From Hahella sp. KA22 (GTDB lineage Bacteria; Pseudomonadota; Gammaproteobacteria; Pseudomonadales; Oleiphilaceae), in NCBI RefSeq assembly GCF_004135205.1, contig NZ_CP035490.1:5251644-5315643 (forward strand): a stretch of 64,000 bases of DNA, read 5' to 3'. The translations under genes were made by a program, and so were the position numbers. Of this stretch, positions 16,401 to 25,655 are shown in pieces (the first letter of the stretch is position 1; each line of letters starts with the position of its first letter). The notes beneath the pieces are model-generated. The model did no database searches. It worked only from the letters and a program-made list of their open reading frames with translations, and was not told where the DNA came from.

Positions 16401-18741
16401 TTTCCTCGGTGCGGTTACGGGGCGCAGTATATTCCGCAGTTTGCAAATAGCTGTCCGGCGACGGCAGCGCTTTACGATCCAGTTTCCCGTTCGGCGACAG
16501 CGGCATTTGCTCCAGCACGATAACCATGTCCGGAACCATATAGGCCGGAACCTGCCCTGCCACATGCTGACGCAGGGTCTCTTGCTCCGGCTCGCCATTT
16601 GCGGTGACGTAGGCGACCAGTTTGTCCAGACCGGCGGCGCGGTGCACCAGGGTGACGGCGTCGCGCACTGCCGAATGGGAACGCAGAACCGCGTCGATTT
16701 CCTGCAGTTCAATACGAAAACCGCGCACTTTCACCTGGTGATCCAGACGGCCCAGATACTCGATTTCACCATTGCTGAGCCAGCGCGCCAAATCGCCGGT
16801 TCTATACCAGCGTTCAGAGGCGTTTTCAGGATTTGCGACAAAGCGATCCGCCGTCATTTCCGGCAGCGCATGATAGCCCCTCGCCAACCCGACGCCGGCG
16901 ATGCAAAGCTCTCCGGGAACGCCAATAGGCAGACGGCGCAACTGCTTGTCCACGATATGAATCTGCGTGTTATCGATGGGGCTTCCGATAGTGACCTTGT
17001 CCAGTCCGAGTTTGGCGGTGCAGTCAAGATGCGTGACGTCCACCGTCGCCTCGGTCGGTCCATACAAGTTGATCAGACGGGTTCCATTGGCGGCGTGCAG
17101 CAGCTTCTTGAAACGCTCCGCCTGATGCAGGGTCAACGCTTCGCCAGAGGTAAACACTTTGCGCAGCGACTGCAAACGGGCGACCGCCTGAGTGGACTCC
17201 ACATAATCCAGGAAGGCGTTCAGCATGGACGGCACAAAGTGCATGGTCGTCACCTTATTCGCCTCAATGGCCGCCACGATTTTCTCCGGTTCGCGCTCAC
17301 CGCCGGGCTCCAGCATGCAGACGCGGGAGCCGGTAAAGAACCACCAGAACAATTCCCACACGGACACATCGAATGAAATCGGCGTTTTCTGCAGGATGAC
17401 GTCCTCCGCCATTAACGGATAGGCGTTCTGCATCCAGGCGATCCGGTTGATAACGGAATGGTGCTCGATTAAAACGCCCTTGGGTTTGCCGGTAGAGCCT
17501 GAGGTGTAAATGGCGTAGGCGAGATTATCAGAGCCGCCAACCGTTGTAGACGCCACCGCGCCCTCTGCGCCCAGCGCTTTCTCGTCAATGTCGATGACGG
17601 TATAGCCGGACGTATCCAACTGCAGCAGATGACGATGCGTCAGAATGACGCTCGCGCCGCTGTTTTCCAGCACATACTGAATTCGGTTGGCGGGATATCC
17701 CGGGTCTATCGGCAAGTAGGCCCCGCCGGCTCGTAAAATCGCCAGGATCGCCACGATCATCTGCGATGAGCGCTCGGCCGCCACCGCCACCAGCTGATCT
17801 TCCGCCACACCGGCTGCACGCAACTGCGCCGCCAGGGCGTTCACTGCGTCATTTAGCTGCGTATAGGTCAGATGTTCCTGACCACAAACTACCGCCGTCG
17901 CATCCGGCGTCTGCGCTACCTGTTCAGCAAAAACCGTTTCGAGTCTGACTTCCCGGCGATATTCCCGCTCGGTCGCATTAACTTGTTGCAGCAGGGCTTC
18001 ATCCGCCGGCGTATTAATGGATGCCGACGCGACTTCCGCGTCAGGAGCGCTCAGCAATTCCAGCAACAACTTTTCATAGTGTGCGGCGATGCGCTGAATA
18101 CTGTCGCCGTCGAACAGGCCGTCGTCGTAGGAAACCGTGACTTCGCCACAGTCGACATCGACAAAATGACTGATCAGAACCCGGCACTGAAATTGACTGG
18201 ATACCGAAGCATCCGCCGTTTCAAGCGCTTCCAACGCCACATCGAAAAAGGGATTGCCGCCCTTTTCCGCTTCCAGTCCGAACTCATCCGCCAGCACCGT
18301 CAACGGATAGTCGCAGAATTCCAGCCCCGCAAGCATGGCGTCCCGAGTGGCGCCCAGCAGCTGCTTAAAATTCGCGTTCGCCGGCGCCTGGATGCGCAGC
18401 GCCAGATAGTCGGACAGTTTGGTCTGCTCCGGTTGCAACGGCTGCCCAATGCAGGCTGTGTCGGAGCCGGTATAGCGACGCAGCAATTCCGCCAGCGCCG
18501 CCAGCATGACCACCTGTCGCGTCGCGGTTTTGCCGCCGCTCAACTTGTGCAGACGCTGCCTCACGTCGGCGTCCAGCTTATGCACATAACGCTGATTCAA
18601 CGCCCCCGACGGCTTCACCCTATCGGGATGAAACAGGCTTTTCTCCAACGGCTCCGCCAACAGGCCGCGCCAGTATTTTCCGTGCTCCGGCCGCTGCGCC
18701 GCCGCAACCTTTAATTGTCCTTTGGTTTCGATAGACTGCAT
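13468..18741 (-). CDS. NRPS, [C half]-A(Ser)-T-C*-[A remnant]-T-TE
   Basis: 1757 residues. Domains: second lobe only of a condensation domain (about 18-245, starting at GKYWRGL); adenylation (260-765, IYTSGSTGKPKG at 411-422); carrier protein (FFAIGGNSI, Ser808); condensation domain (870-1290) with HNSALDG at 1010-1016, so the catalytic second His is Asn; a 110-residue remnant of an adenylation domain (about 1335-1405, PVGAIGDLYF); a second carrier protein (LGGNSL, Ser1462); and a thioesterase (1515-1757) with GHCVG (Cys1594) in place of GHSxG, plus Asp1704/1705 and His1735. The ten specificity residues read D-V-W-H-F-S-L-V-D-K, the serine code of EntF. It presumably loads serine and releases the product. 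Confidence 0.9.
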   Translation of the reverse strand: MQSIETKGQLKVAAAQRPEHGKYWRGLLAEPLEKSLFHPDRVKPSGALNQRYVHKLDADVRQRLHKLSGGKTATRQVVMLAALAELLRRYTGSDTACIGQPLQPEQTKLSDYLALRIQAPANANFKQLLGATRDAMLAGLEFCDYPLTVLADEFGLEAEKGGNPFFDVALEALETADASVSSQFQCRVLISHFVDVDCGEVTVSYDDGLFDGDSIQRIAAHYEKLLLELLSAPDAEVASASINTPADEALLQQVNATEREYRREVRLETVFAEQVAQTPDATAVVCGQEHLTYTQLNDAVNALAAQLRAAGVAEDQLVAVAAERSSQMIVAILAILRAGGAYLPIDPGYPANRIQYVLENSGASVILTHRHLLQLDTSGYTVIDIDEKALGAEGAVASTTVGGSDNLAYAIYTSGSTGKPKGVLIEHHSVINRIAWMQNAYPLMAEDVILQKTPISFDVSVWELFWWFFTGSRVCMLEPGGEREPEKIVAAIEANKVTTMHFVPSMLNAFLDYVESTQAVARLQSLRKVFTSGEALTLHQAERFKKLLHAANGTRLINLYGPTEATVDVTHLDCTAKLGLDKVTIGSPIDNTQIHIVDKQLRRLPIGVPGELCIAGVGLARGYHALPEMTADRFVANPENASERWYRTGDLARWLSNGEIEYLGRLDHQVKVRGFRIELQEIDAVLRSHSAVRDAVTLVHRAAGLDKLVAYVTANGEPEQETLRQHVAGQVPAYMVPDMVIVLEQMPLSPNGKLDRKALPSPDSYLQTAEYTAPRNRTEEILADIWREVLQLPRVGVHDNFFAIGGNSIHFVTVLAKARKFDLEFTFQQLFANPTIATLAQAMEEEKGELQQHRFEAFELLGEQDRQRLPQGVDDAYPLSMLQAGLIFQNELTFGTAQYHDIISYIIESPINLEVFKRAADILVKRNPIFRTSYHLDGFDEYIQMVHTDVEAPLYCHDLRGMSEAEQEQWHQNWLAEEKAYRFEWNQPGLVRLHVHVLRDNMYRYVLSQHNSALDGWSITLVHTQLFRIYNTLLQGGTFDEPLVDNHIRNYIGLEAQSLRSVSDRAFWENMLDGATYTRLPKLDIAQPVSELSVLFHEVDISKQLSDRIIALADQLAVPVKTLLMAAHLKFLSVVSGDADVMTGYEHSGRPEAEDATKAIGLFLNTVPFRVDVDAESWAGLIQRVYQAEAALLPHRRYPMARMKQDIGTQEPLFDTAFNYTHFYLLKELKEMPEFNLLDVRANSETEFAIRAEFCRHFFTDDVKLSLHYHEHAFTAEQVENFAQYYLTIFESMTQDPKADPRRQPILTQQELAAIAEQGANIPANLTQRPEPAGADTGVYLLGESGRFIPVGAIGDLYFVNAEADKLETEVNPVLNGLGLRHTDLKGRYVQDGGVELVNGTAALTFRKPALQQGKSIETATEQQAPLDAVEARIAAAWAQALKIPQENIGRNDNFFDLGGNSLAAMKVTILLEGLISLVDLMRNSTLAPLADVARKKMPADEADILVALTPDRRSAPVTLVCFPYAGGNAINFKPFAERLAEMNAEVQVFAVEPPGHNLSDTGETLLSVEELAKKAAAEISANISGDVFIWGHCVGSAAALATAGLLQKSGRVAGVFIGGKLLPDAERSRSLAAELESMPLKDVGEWLVTQTGYGDLNALSEPQLAQLVKAFRHDACGANRYLADLTENGTPMTLPLTMVAAQDDPLTPQYREQYLGWSKVCESVALVELADGGHYFCRTKPAETAAAVSELMRLSK

Positions 18742-18760
18742 GTCCTACTGCCTCTAAATT

Positions 18761-21700
18761 TTAAAATTCAAACTCGATTTCCGGTAACGCAACCGGACCA
18801 CTTTCTTCGTCCTGATTCAGCGTTCGAATCTGGCTATTCACATCGCTCAGCGCCTTATCAATGATCTCCAGCAGCCGATCACGGAAAGAAGCCATTGTCT
18901 CGGCGGTGAAAAGGTCCCGATTGAAATGCCAGCTTGCTCGCAGGCTGGTTTCGCCATCTTCAATTTGCAGGTTAAGGTCATAGATGGCCGCGCCGGTCGC
19001 CGCCGGCGTCCAGACGATGGAGCCACCCAAAAACGTTTGTCTGCTCAGCCCGGTGTTCTGCAACGCAAACATGGCGTCGAATAACGGAGACCTGCCATAA
19101 GAGCGCTCCGCAGCGATCTGCGCCACCAGTCGATCAAAGGGATAATCCTGGTTGTCGAAGGCGCCCAGCGTCATGCCGGCCACCTCCTGCAGATAATCGC
19201 CAAAGCTTGCCTCTGGCGCGGGCTTCAGCCTGAGACAGAGCGTGTTGACGAACATCCCTTGAATCTTGTCGACGCCGGGGGCCAGGCGACCCGCGACGGG
19301 CGTTCCTATGGTGATATCGTCAGCGCCGGTGACCTGGGCCAGGAAGACGCCATAACAGCCCAACAGAAATTGATAGGCGCTGACCTGAAGACGCTCGGAC
19401 AGGCGACGGATGTTCGCCGTCCTCTCTTCTCCCAAATCAAATTCCAGAAACTCCCCACTGAGACTGCGCACCCCGGACCTTGGATAGTCCGTGGGCAGAT
19501 CCGGTAGCGCAGGCTTCTGCGCATACATTTTCAGCCAATAGGCTTCCTGCTCCGCCAGATGGGCCTGACCGCTCTCGCTGGCCAGCCAGTGCGCATAGTC
19601 ACGATATTGCAGAGGCGACTCAGACAGACTGTGACCGCGATACAGCGCCTCCCACTCCTCAAACAAACAGAGCAGTGAGTAGCCATCAGTCAAAATGTGG
19701 TGAATATCGAAGAGCAGATAGGTTTTCTCTGTGTCGCGATAGAGCGCTGCGCGCCACAGAGGGCCCTGCTGCATGTCAAAGGGGCGGATGAATTGGGTCA
19801 GCGCATTAAATACATCCGAAGCCGCCGGAGCCTGGGCTATCGACACAGCCAGATCTGTATGAATCCGCTGAAGGGTGATCTCCCCGTCACGCTCAAACGA
19901 GGTTCGGAGAATTTCGTGTCGATCGACTAATTGCCGCAAGGACTCCTGCAAGCGAGCCGGGTTGATATCCGTCGGCAACGCCACCCAAATCGGTAAATTG
20001 TAATGACAGGCGTCCGCTTGCTTGGATTGCTCGATGAACAAACGCACCTGTTGCGGCGTCGCCTCAACGCTGGTTTGCGCAGGAGAAGCGATCACGCCAC
20101 CCGTTGACGCGCTCCGCCCCTGCTGAGCTCTGACCAGCGTCGCTAACTCCGCCACTGTTCCACTGCGTAGAACGTCCGCGACGGCGATTTTCACACCCAG
20201 GTCACGACGCGTCCGCGAGGCGATCATGACGGCGGTCAACGAACTTGCGCCCAACCTGATGAGATCATCATCCGTCGCCAAATGGTCAATGTTCAAAAGC
20301 GAGCGGCATATTTCCAGCAAAACGCGTTCATTATCATCCACCGCTTCGGCGCCGCCGGACTCTACCTGCTTCATCTCCGCCAGCGCGCGTCGATCCACCT
20401 TGCCATTAATCGTCAACGGCAATTCAGGCAGGGCCCAGACCGCAGCAGGAACCATGTGCGTGGGTAGTTGGTCGATGAGCTGCTGGCGCCAGCCATCCAG
20501 ATCAAACCCAGCGGCGACCCCCAAGTAGCAATGCAGCCGATATTCCACAGCGCCTTCCGGTTTTAATGCGAGCACCAAGGCTTCATTCACCATCGGATGT
20601 GACAGCGCCGCTTTCTCGATTTCGCCCAGCTCAACCCGAAAGCCGCGAATTTTGATCTGAAAATCCTGGCGTCCGAGAAAATCCAGCTCATCCTCGGCAT
20701 TCCAGCGCGCCCGGTCTCCCGTACGGTAGATCCGGCTTCCCGGGACATAAGGATGGGGTACAAATGCTCTCGCCGTGTCGTCTTCCCGCCCCAAATACCC
20801 TAACGCCAAGCCAGCGCCGCCGACATACAGCTCGCCTTCAAACAACGGCGGCGTCAGACGACCAAACCGGTTCAGCACCAGCGCCACTGAATTACTGATG
20901 GGGGCGCCGATGGAAATGCTGTCCAGACGCGCCGGATCAATGCGCTGCACCGTGGATATCACCCCGTTTTCAGTGGGACCGTAGGCATTCAGAATAACAA
21001 TTCCCGGGCAGGCGGCGTATACCGCCGCCACCTGCTTCGGAGAGATCACATCGCCGCCCACCAGCAACTGACTCAAAGGCGCGAACATGGCTGGATCGTC
21101 GCTGGCCAGCTGTGAAAACAGCGAGGTCGTAATCAACGCAACATCTGTTTTCCGCTCCCGGAAAAAACGCGCCAGTTCAACGCTGTCCAGGAGCACTTCC
21201 CGATCGACAATCTGCAAACAACCGCCGTTAAGCAAGGCCGCCCAGATTTCAAACACACTGGCGTCAAACCCCGTCGCGCCCGCCTGGGCGACGCGGACGC
21301 CAGACGACAAATCGAGATAGGACGTGCGTCGAACCAACCGCAAGACGCCCGCGTGCGTGTTCAGCACGCCTTTGGGACGCCCGGTGGTGCCGGAGGTAAA
21401 CATCAAATAGGCCGCCTGTGAATCCGCCGGAGCGGACTGTGACGGCGTCTGGATTTGCAGGGCGCGCACCCGCCCGCCCGGCAGGTCCAGCGACAGCGAC
21501 GCATGCGTCACATCAGCGAGGACAGTCGGCGGCGCGTCTTCACTGTGAATCAGCACGACGGCCTGGCTGTCCTCCATCAACAATTGAATGCGCTCGGCGG
21601 GATAGTCAGGGTCCAAAGGCATATAGACGGCTCCCGCTTTGAGCGCCGCCAGTGCGGAAACCGCCATGGGGATGCTGCGCGGGGTATGAATGGCGACGAC

Positions 21701-22591
21701 CTGACCGGGCTGCACGCCCAGCTCGCGCAGGGCTTGGGCGAGCTGGTAGCTGGCCTCATCCAGTTCAGCGTAAGTAAGGGATATCTCGCCATGGGTTATC
21801 GCCGGAGCCCTGGGAGTTTCCGCCACGCGCGCCGCAAACGCTTCTTCAATTCTGGCGTATTCGTCGAAGTGGGTGACCGGCGCCGTTCCCCGCTGCAGTC
21901 GTTCGGTAATTTCATTCGGAGCCAAAAGCTCCAGTTGAGACAAAGGTTTGTCCTGCAGCAAACCCATCTCCAGAATATTCATGACCGCCGCGCACAAAGG
22001 GCGCAGGTAGCTGAAGGAAGCGAAAACGCCGCCCCCCTGAACCACAACCTCGGCGCCCTCCGCCGTGACGCGCAGCCCCATGACAATCGGCGCCCGTGGG
22101 GTTTCACTCGCTCCCAGATTGAACAGCAGGGGCGTCAACAAGTCCTGCGCTGGCGGCAGAAGACCATACTCTTCCGCGGCAAGCTTGAGATAGGGAAACG
22201 CCCGGTGAGACAGCGCTTCCGCCATCGTCTTCGCTACCAGATCAATCACTGAGGCCAGATCAGCGCCGGGGTCCAGCGTAAATGTCAGCGGAATAATCGT
22301 GGCGTCGTCGAGCTGCACTGACAGCGTCTGCCGCTCCCTGTCAGTAAAATGCATCAACGCCGTCAACCATCCCGCCAGCGCTACTTGCTGCGGCGTAACG
22401 CCTATCTCGGCGGCGGCGCCTTCAATGGCGCTCAGCAGGTCTGCGCCGACAGGTATGCTCGCCACCAGACGCTCGACAGGCTCCGCCGCACGGGACGGCG
22501 CTTTCAGTTCCGTTGGCGACCACTCTGCGTCAAACAGACCTCGCCAATACGTTTCCGCCGCGCGGATCGCCTCAAGCTCGGTGAAATCCAT
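18761..22591 (-). CDS. NRPS, [C half]-A-T-C
   Basis: 1276 residues from the ATG at 22591, one base after the upstream stop, with GGAGG eight bases before it. Domains: second lobe only of a condensation domain (about 12-230, beginning ETYWRGLF); adenylation (245-745, LMFTSGTTGRPKG); carrier protein with a variant core LGASSL (attachment Ser784); complete condensation domain (843-1255) with intact HHILTDG; acidic tail ending PEIEFEF, possibly a docking segment. Specificity residues begin D-A-F and end A-V-I-K; I estimate position 278 as I, 299 as L and 301 as G. This suggests a hydrophobic substrate but I cannot name it. The condensation domain should join its aminoacyl or peptidyl chain to the serine of the next enzyme. 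Confidence 0.9.
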   Translation of the reverse strand: MDFTELEAIRAAETYWRGLFDAEWSPTELKAPSRAAEPVERLVASIPVGADLLSAIEGAAAEIGVTPQQVALAGWLTALMHFTDRERQTLSVQLDDATIIPLTFTLDPGADLASVIDLVAKTMAEALSHRAFPYLKLAAEEYGLLPPAQDLLTPLLFNLGASETPRAPIVMGLRVTAEGAEVVVQGGGVFASFSYLRPLCAAVMNILEMGLLQDKPLSQLELLAPNEITERLQRGTAPVTHFDEYARIEEAFAARVAETPRAPAITHGEISLTYAELDEASYQLAQALRELGVQPGQVVAIHTPRSIPMAVSALAALKAGAVYMPLDPDYPAERIQLLMEDSQAVVLIHSEDAPPTVLADVTHASLSLDLPGGRVRALQIQTPSQSAPADSQAAYLMFTSGTTGRPKGVLNTHAGVLRLVRRTSYLDLSSGVRVAQAGATGFDASVFEIWAALLNGGCLQIVDREVLLDSVELARFFRERKTDVALITTSLFSQLASDDPAMFAPLSQLLVGGDVISPKQVAAVYAACPGIVILNAYGPTENGVISTVQRIDPARLDSISIGAPISNSVALVLNRFGRLTPPLFEGELYVGGAGLALGYLGREDDTARAFVPHPYVPGSRIYRTGDRARWNAEDELDFLGRQDFQIKIRGFRVELGEIEKAALSHPMVNEALVLALKPEGAVEYRLHCYLGVAAGFDLDGWRQQLIDQLPTHMVPAAVWALPELPLTINGKVDRRALAEMKQVESGGAEAVDDNERVLLEICRSLLNIDHLATDDDLIRLGASSLTAVMIASRTRRDLGVKIAVADVLRSGTVAELATLVRAQQGRSASTGGVIASPAQTSVEATPQQVRLFIEQSKQADACHYNLPIWVALPTDINPARLQESLRQLVDRHEILRTSFERDGEITLQRIHTDLAVSIAQAPAASDVFNALTQFIRPFDMQQGPLWRAALYRDTEKTYLLFDIHHILTDGYSLLCLFEEWEALYRGHSLSESPLQYRDYAHWLASESGQAHLAEQEAYWLKMYAQKPALPDLPTDYPRSGVRSLSGEFLEFDLGEERTANIRRLSERLQVSAYQFLLGCYGVFLAQVTGADDITIGTPVAGRLAPGVDKIQGMFVNTLCLRLKPAPEASFGDYLQEVAGMTLGAFDNQDYPFDRLVAQIAAERSYGRSPLFDAMFALQNTGLSRQTFLGGSIVWTPAATGAAIYDLNLQIEDGETSLRASWHFNRDLFTAETMASFRDRLLEIIDKALSDVNSQIRTLNQDEESGPVALPEIEFEF

Positions 22592-22592
22592 A

Positions 22593-25592
22593 TCACTGAC
22601 CTCCATTGCCGACCATTACCGGCGCCAGTTTTTCGATGGTCTGCCGCACGTATAACTCACGTATCGGAAGCGCAGGCAGCCCCGCCGCTCTCATGGCGGA
22701 GGCGATTCTGACCGCGTAAAGGGAGTTGCCGCCAAGGCTGAAAAAGTTGTCGGCCGCGGTCACTTCGCGCCCCAGCACCTCACTCCAGACCCTGACCATG
22801 TCGGCGACGAGACGGTCAGCTTCCGTCTCCGCGGCAGTCTCTTCTGAGCTGGTTTTAGCGGGCTCGGAAGGAGCTTCCGCCACGACTTTGGGCTTATCCG
22901 CCGCGTTGCCCTGCGCATTGGGCTCAGGCAGCTTCTTAACGTCCAGCTTGCCATTCGCCGTCAGCGGCATGGCGTCAACCTGAGTGAAGGTGGAAGGCAT
23001 CATGTAAGCCGGCAGCATCTTTTCCGCTTTGACGATGACGTCCTCCACGGCGATATCCGACAGCACAAGGTAACTGTCCAAACGAGCGGAGGCCGGGTCA
23101 TTTTTATCCGGCTGGTTCAACACCACCGCCGCCGCCTCCACCCCGTGGACGCCGAGCAATACTTTGCGGATTTCATCCAACTCGATGCGGAAACCACGCA
23201 GCTTCACCTGACTATCCAGGCGCCCTAAATGCTCCAGACGTCCGCATGGCAATAAACGCCCTTTGTCGCCGCTGCGATACATACGACCACCACAGAAGGG
23301 ATCGGGCATAAAGCGTTCTTCCGTCAACTCCGGGCGGTTCAGGTATTGTGAAGCGACGCCCGCTCCCGCGACGTATATTTCCCCCGCCACGCCCACCGGC
23401 AGAATATTGCGCGCGGCGTCCAACACATATAAACGCCAACCCGGAATCGCCGGACCGACGGAACGGGAACCGGCCATAGCCTCTGCCCGCGCAATGGTCT
23501 GGGCGGTGACATGCACCGTGGTTTCGGTAATGCCGAACATGTTCACCAAACGGCAACGGGATTCCGGGTAGCGGTCGAACCACTTCATCAGCATCTTCGC
23601 GTCGAGGGGCTCGCCGCCAAAAATAACCAGTCGCAAATGCGTCAGTGGCGCTCCGCTTCGCTCCATTTCCATAAACTGGGAGAAAGCGGAAGGGGTCTGG
23701 TTCAGCACCGAAACCTGCTTTTCTCTGACCAGTTCCAGGAACTCGTCAGGCGCACGGGACACCCAATAGGGCACGATCACGAGATGGGCGCCGGTCAGCA
23801 GACTTCCCCATATTTCCCATACCGAAAAATCAAACGCGGCGGAGTGGAAAAACGTCCAGGCGTCTTTCTCATTGAGGCGAAAATCCTCCTGCGTCGCCGC
23901 CAGCAGGCTGACGACATTCTTGTGAGGAACCACCACGCCTTTGGGTTTGCCAGTCGATCCTGAGGTGTAAATCACATAGGCTGCGTCATCGGCGCTGATA
24001 TGCTCTGCAGAGGGCGTCGTCACCCGCGCATCGCCAATATCCCGCTCCAGCTCTGACGGCGCGATCAGCCGCCGCGCCTCCGTCACCGGGAATGCGTCTG
24101 CGTCGGTAATCACCAGACGGATCTCGGCATTGTCACAGGTATATGACAGACGCTCTTCCGGATAGGCCGGGTCCATAGGGATATAAATTGCGCCTGCTTT
24201 CAGAATCGCCAGCATAGAGGCGATCAAATCAAATGACCGCTCCAGGCAGATACCAACGCGATCACCGGGCTTCACGTTGAGCACGACCAGATTCAGCGCC
24301 ATAAGGCGCGCCCTGCGCTCTAAATCCGCGTAAGTCATTTGCTCGTTTTCGTAGGAGAGCGCGATGGCGTCCGGGGTACGAGCTGCCTGACGGGCGAACA
24401 ATGCCTCCAGACGTTCTGCTGGAATATCGCCAAGCTCGCGATCCACGCCTAAGGCGGCCACTTCCTGCTGCGCCTTTTCATCCAGCAGCGGAAAGCTGCG
24501 CAGATTCAATTCGCCATCTTCGCGCAGTCGCTCATACGCCCGGCGCACGCACTGGAAGAACTGTTCGACGCTGTCGCCAGAAAACAAAGCGCCGTCAGCC
24601 AGCCCGCTGATGCAATATCGCCCCTGCCCCTGACTCTCAATAAGCAGCGTTAACGGATAAGGGGCTCCCAGAGAGGGCGCATAGTCGCAAGCCGCTACTT
24701 CAGGGTGCGGTGAGGACGCGGCGTCGTATATAAGCGCCGCCAGAGATACCTCGCCGCCGTTTTCACAGTCGTGCAGACGACTCGCCAGCGCCTGCGAGCG
24801 CCAGACCGGTTGCTGCAACGACTGCTCGATGTTTGCTTTAAGACGCTGCGCTGTGGCGTCTTCCTGCACCGGCGCGGCGACCAGCGACCAACCGCTCACC
24901 GACTCGGCGCGGCTGTCATTAACGGCAACGACGGGTACGTTCGTCGCAGAATAGCGAGCCCACACCGTAGCCAGCGCACTGATCCAGCCCGCCGCCAATT
25001 GCGGGTCATCCTGGCCGCTGAAAACGCCCAGACGCATTCTGATTACGCCCTCTTCGCACTCTTCGCCCTTTCCCCGCCAGTCTGGAAGCGGTGAGAAATC
25101 AGCGGATAGCAGAGAGGTCAACTCCGGTTCACATGCGGACGCCGCCGCAGGCGGCTGGTAAACGGCGTCCTGCTCAGAGATGGCCGCACAGACGAATGCA
25201 TCCAGGGATGCTTTATCAAAAACCGCGCGATTGGCGACAATCACCAGGTCAACAAAGCGGTCTGCGTAGGTTAATAACACCACGCGGATATAGGGAAACG
25301 TCTCGGCCAGCGGCCTCTCCATTTCCTTTCTGACCCGGTCCGCAGCCTGATAGCTGTCCGCCCGCAAATGCAGCGTCTCAATCCAGACGTACTCACGCCC
25401 CTCGGCCGTCTTTTGCATAAACGGCAGGGCTGCAAGGGCGTGTTTTAGCCGCATCGCAACGGCCTCTGGATTGACGGATTGCGTCAGTCGATAGGCGGCG
25501 GCGTGCAGTGCGCCGGGCGCCACATCGCCGTCACTCAGGTAAGAGCTCAGATTCCCGGCTATTTCCGGGTGATTCAAAAAAATGCTTTTCAT
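22593..25592 (-). CDS. NRPS, degenerate C-A(Thr)-T
   Basis: 999 residues. The first 380 have the size and pattern of a condensation domain but the HHxxxDG site is NRAVFDK (121-127), so only the Asp remains and catalysis is not expected. The adenylation domain (395-890) has IYTSGSTGKPKG at 541-552. The specificity residues (D588, F589, W592, N631, I657, G659, M685, V693, H694, K882) spell the established threonine code D-F-W-N-I-G-M-V-H-K. An alanine/glutamate-rich linker (895-925) leads to a carrier protein with LGGNSL (Ser957). It is the first NRPS in transcription order and probably the loading module. The stop overlaps the ribosome binding region of the next NRPS gene. Confidence 0.92.
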   Translation of the reverse strand: MKSIFLNHPEIAGNLSSYLSDGDVAPGALHAAAYRLTQSVNPEAVAMRLKHALAALPFMQKTAEGREYVWIETLHLRADSYQAADRVRKEMERPLAETFPYIRVVLLTYADRFVDLVIVANRAVFDKASLDAFVCAAISEQDAVYQPPAAASACEPELTSLLSADFSPLPDWRGKGEECEEGVIRMRLGVFSGQDDPQLAAGWISALATVWARYSATNVPVVAVNDSRAESVSGWSLVAAPVQEDATAQRLKANIEQSLQQPVWRSQALASRLHDCENGGEVSLAALIYDAASSPHPEVAACDYAPSLGAPYPLTLLIESQGQGRYCISGLADGALFSGDSVEQFFQCVRRAYERLREDGELNLRSFPLLDEKAQQEVAALGVDRELGDIPAERLEALFARQAARTPDAIALSYENEQMTYADLERRARLMALNLVVLNVKPGDRVGICLERSFDLIASMLAILKAGAIYIPMDPAYPEERLSYTCDNAEIRLVITDADAFPVTEARRLIAPSELERDIGDARVTTPSAEHISADDAAYVIYTSGSTGKPKGVVVPHKNVVSLLAATQEDFRLNEKDAWTFFHSAAFDFSVWEIWGSLLTGAHLVIVPYWVSRAPDEFLELVREKQVSVLNQTPSAFSQFMEMERSGAPLTHLRLVIFGGEPLDAKMLMKWFDRYPESRCRLVNMFGITETTVHVTAQTIARAEAMAGSRSVGPAIPGWRLYVLDAARNILPVGVAGEIYVAGAGVASQYLNRPELTEERFMPDPFCGGRMYRSGDKGRLLPCGRLEHLGRLDSQVKLRGFRIELDEIRKVLLGVHGVEAAAVVLNQPDKNDPASARLDSYLVLSDIAVEDVIVKAEKMLPAYMMPSTFTQVDAMPLTANGKLDVKKLPEPNAQGNAADKPKVVAEAPSEPAKTSSEETAAETEADRLVADMVRVWSEVLGREVTAADNFFSLGGNSLYAVRIASAMRAAGLPALPIRELYVRQTIEKLAPVMVGNGGQ

Positions 25593-25655
25593 GGAAGTGC
25601 CTTATGTCGAATGAGAAAATCTGGACAGTCCTTGGCGAAGACCTCTTTCCACCGC

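Noticed and set aside
15667-17376. 569-codon open frame on the plus strand inside the last NRPS gene
   Set aside because: Antisense to a clear NRPS adenylation/condensation region; long shadow frames are common in GC-rich genes. No ribosome binding site or protein family.
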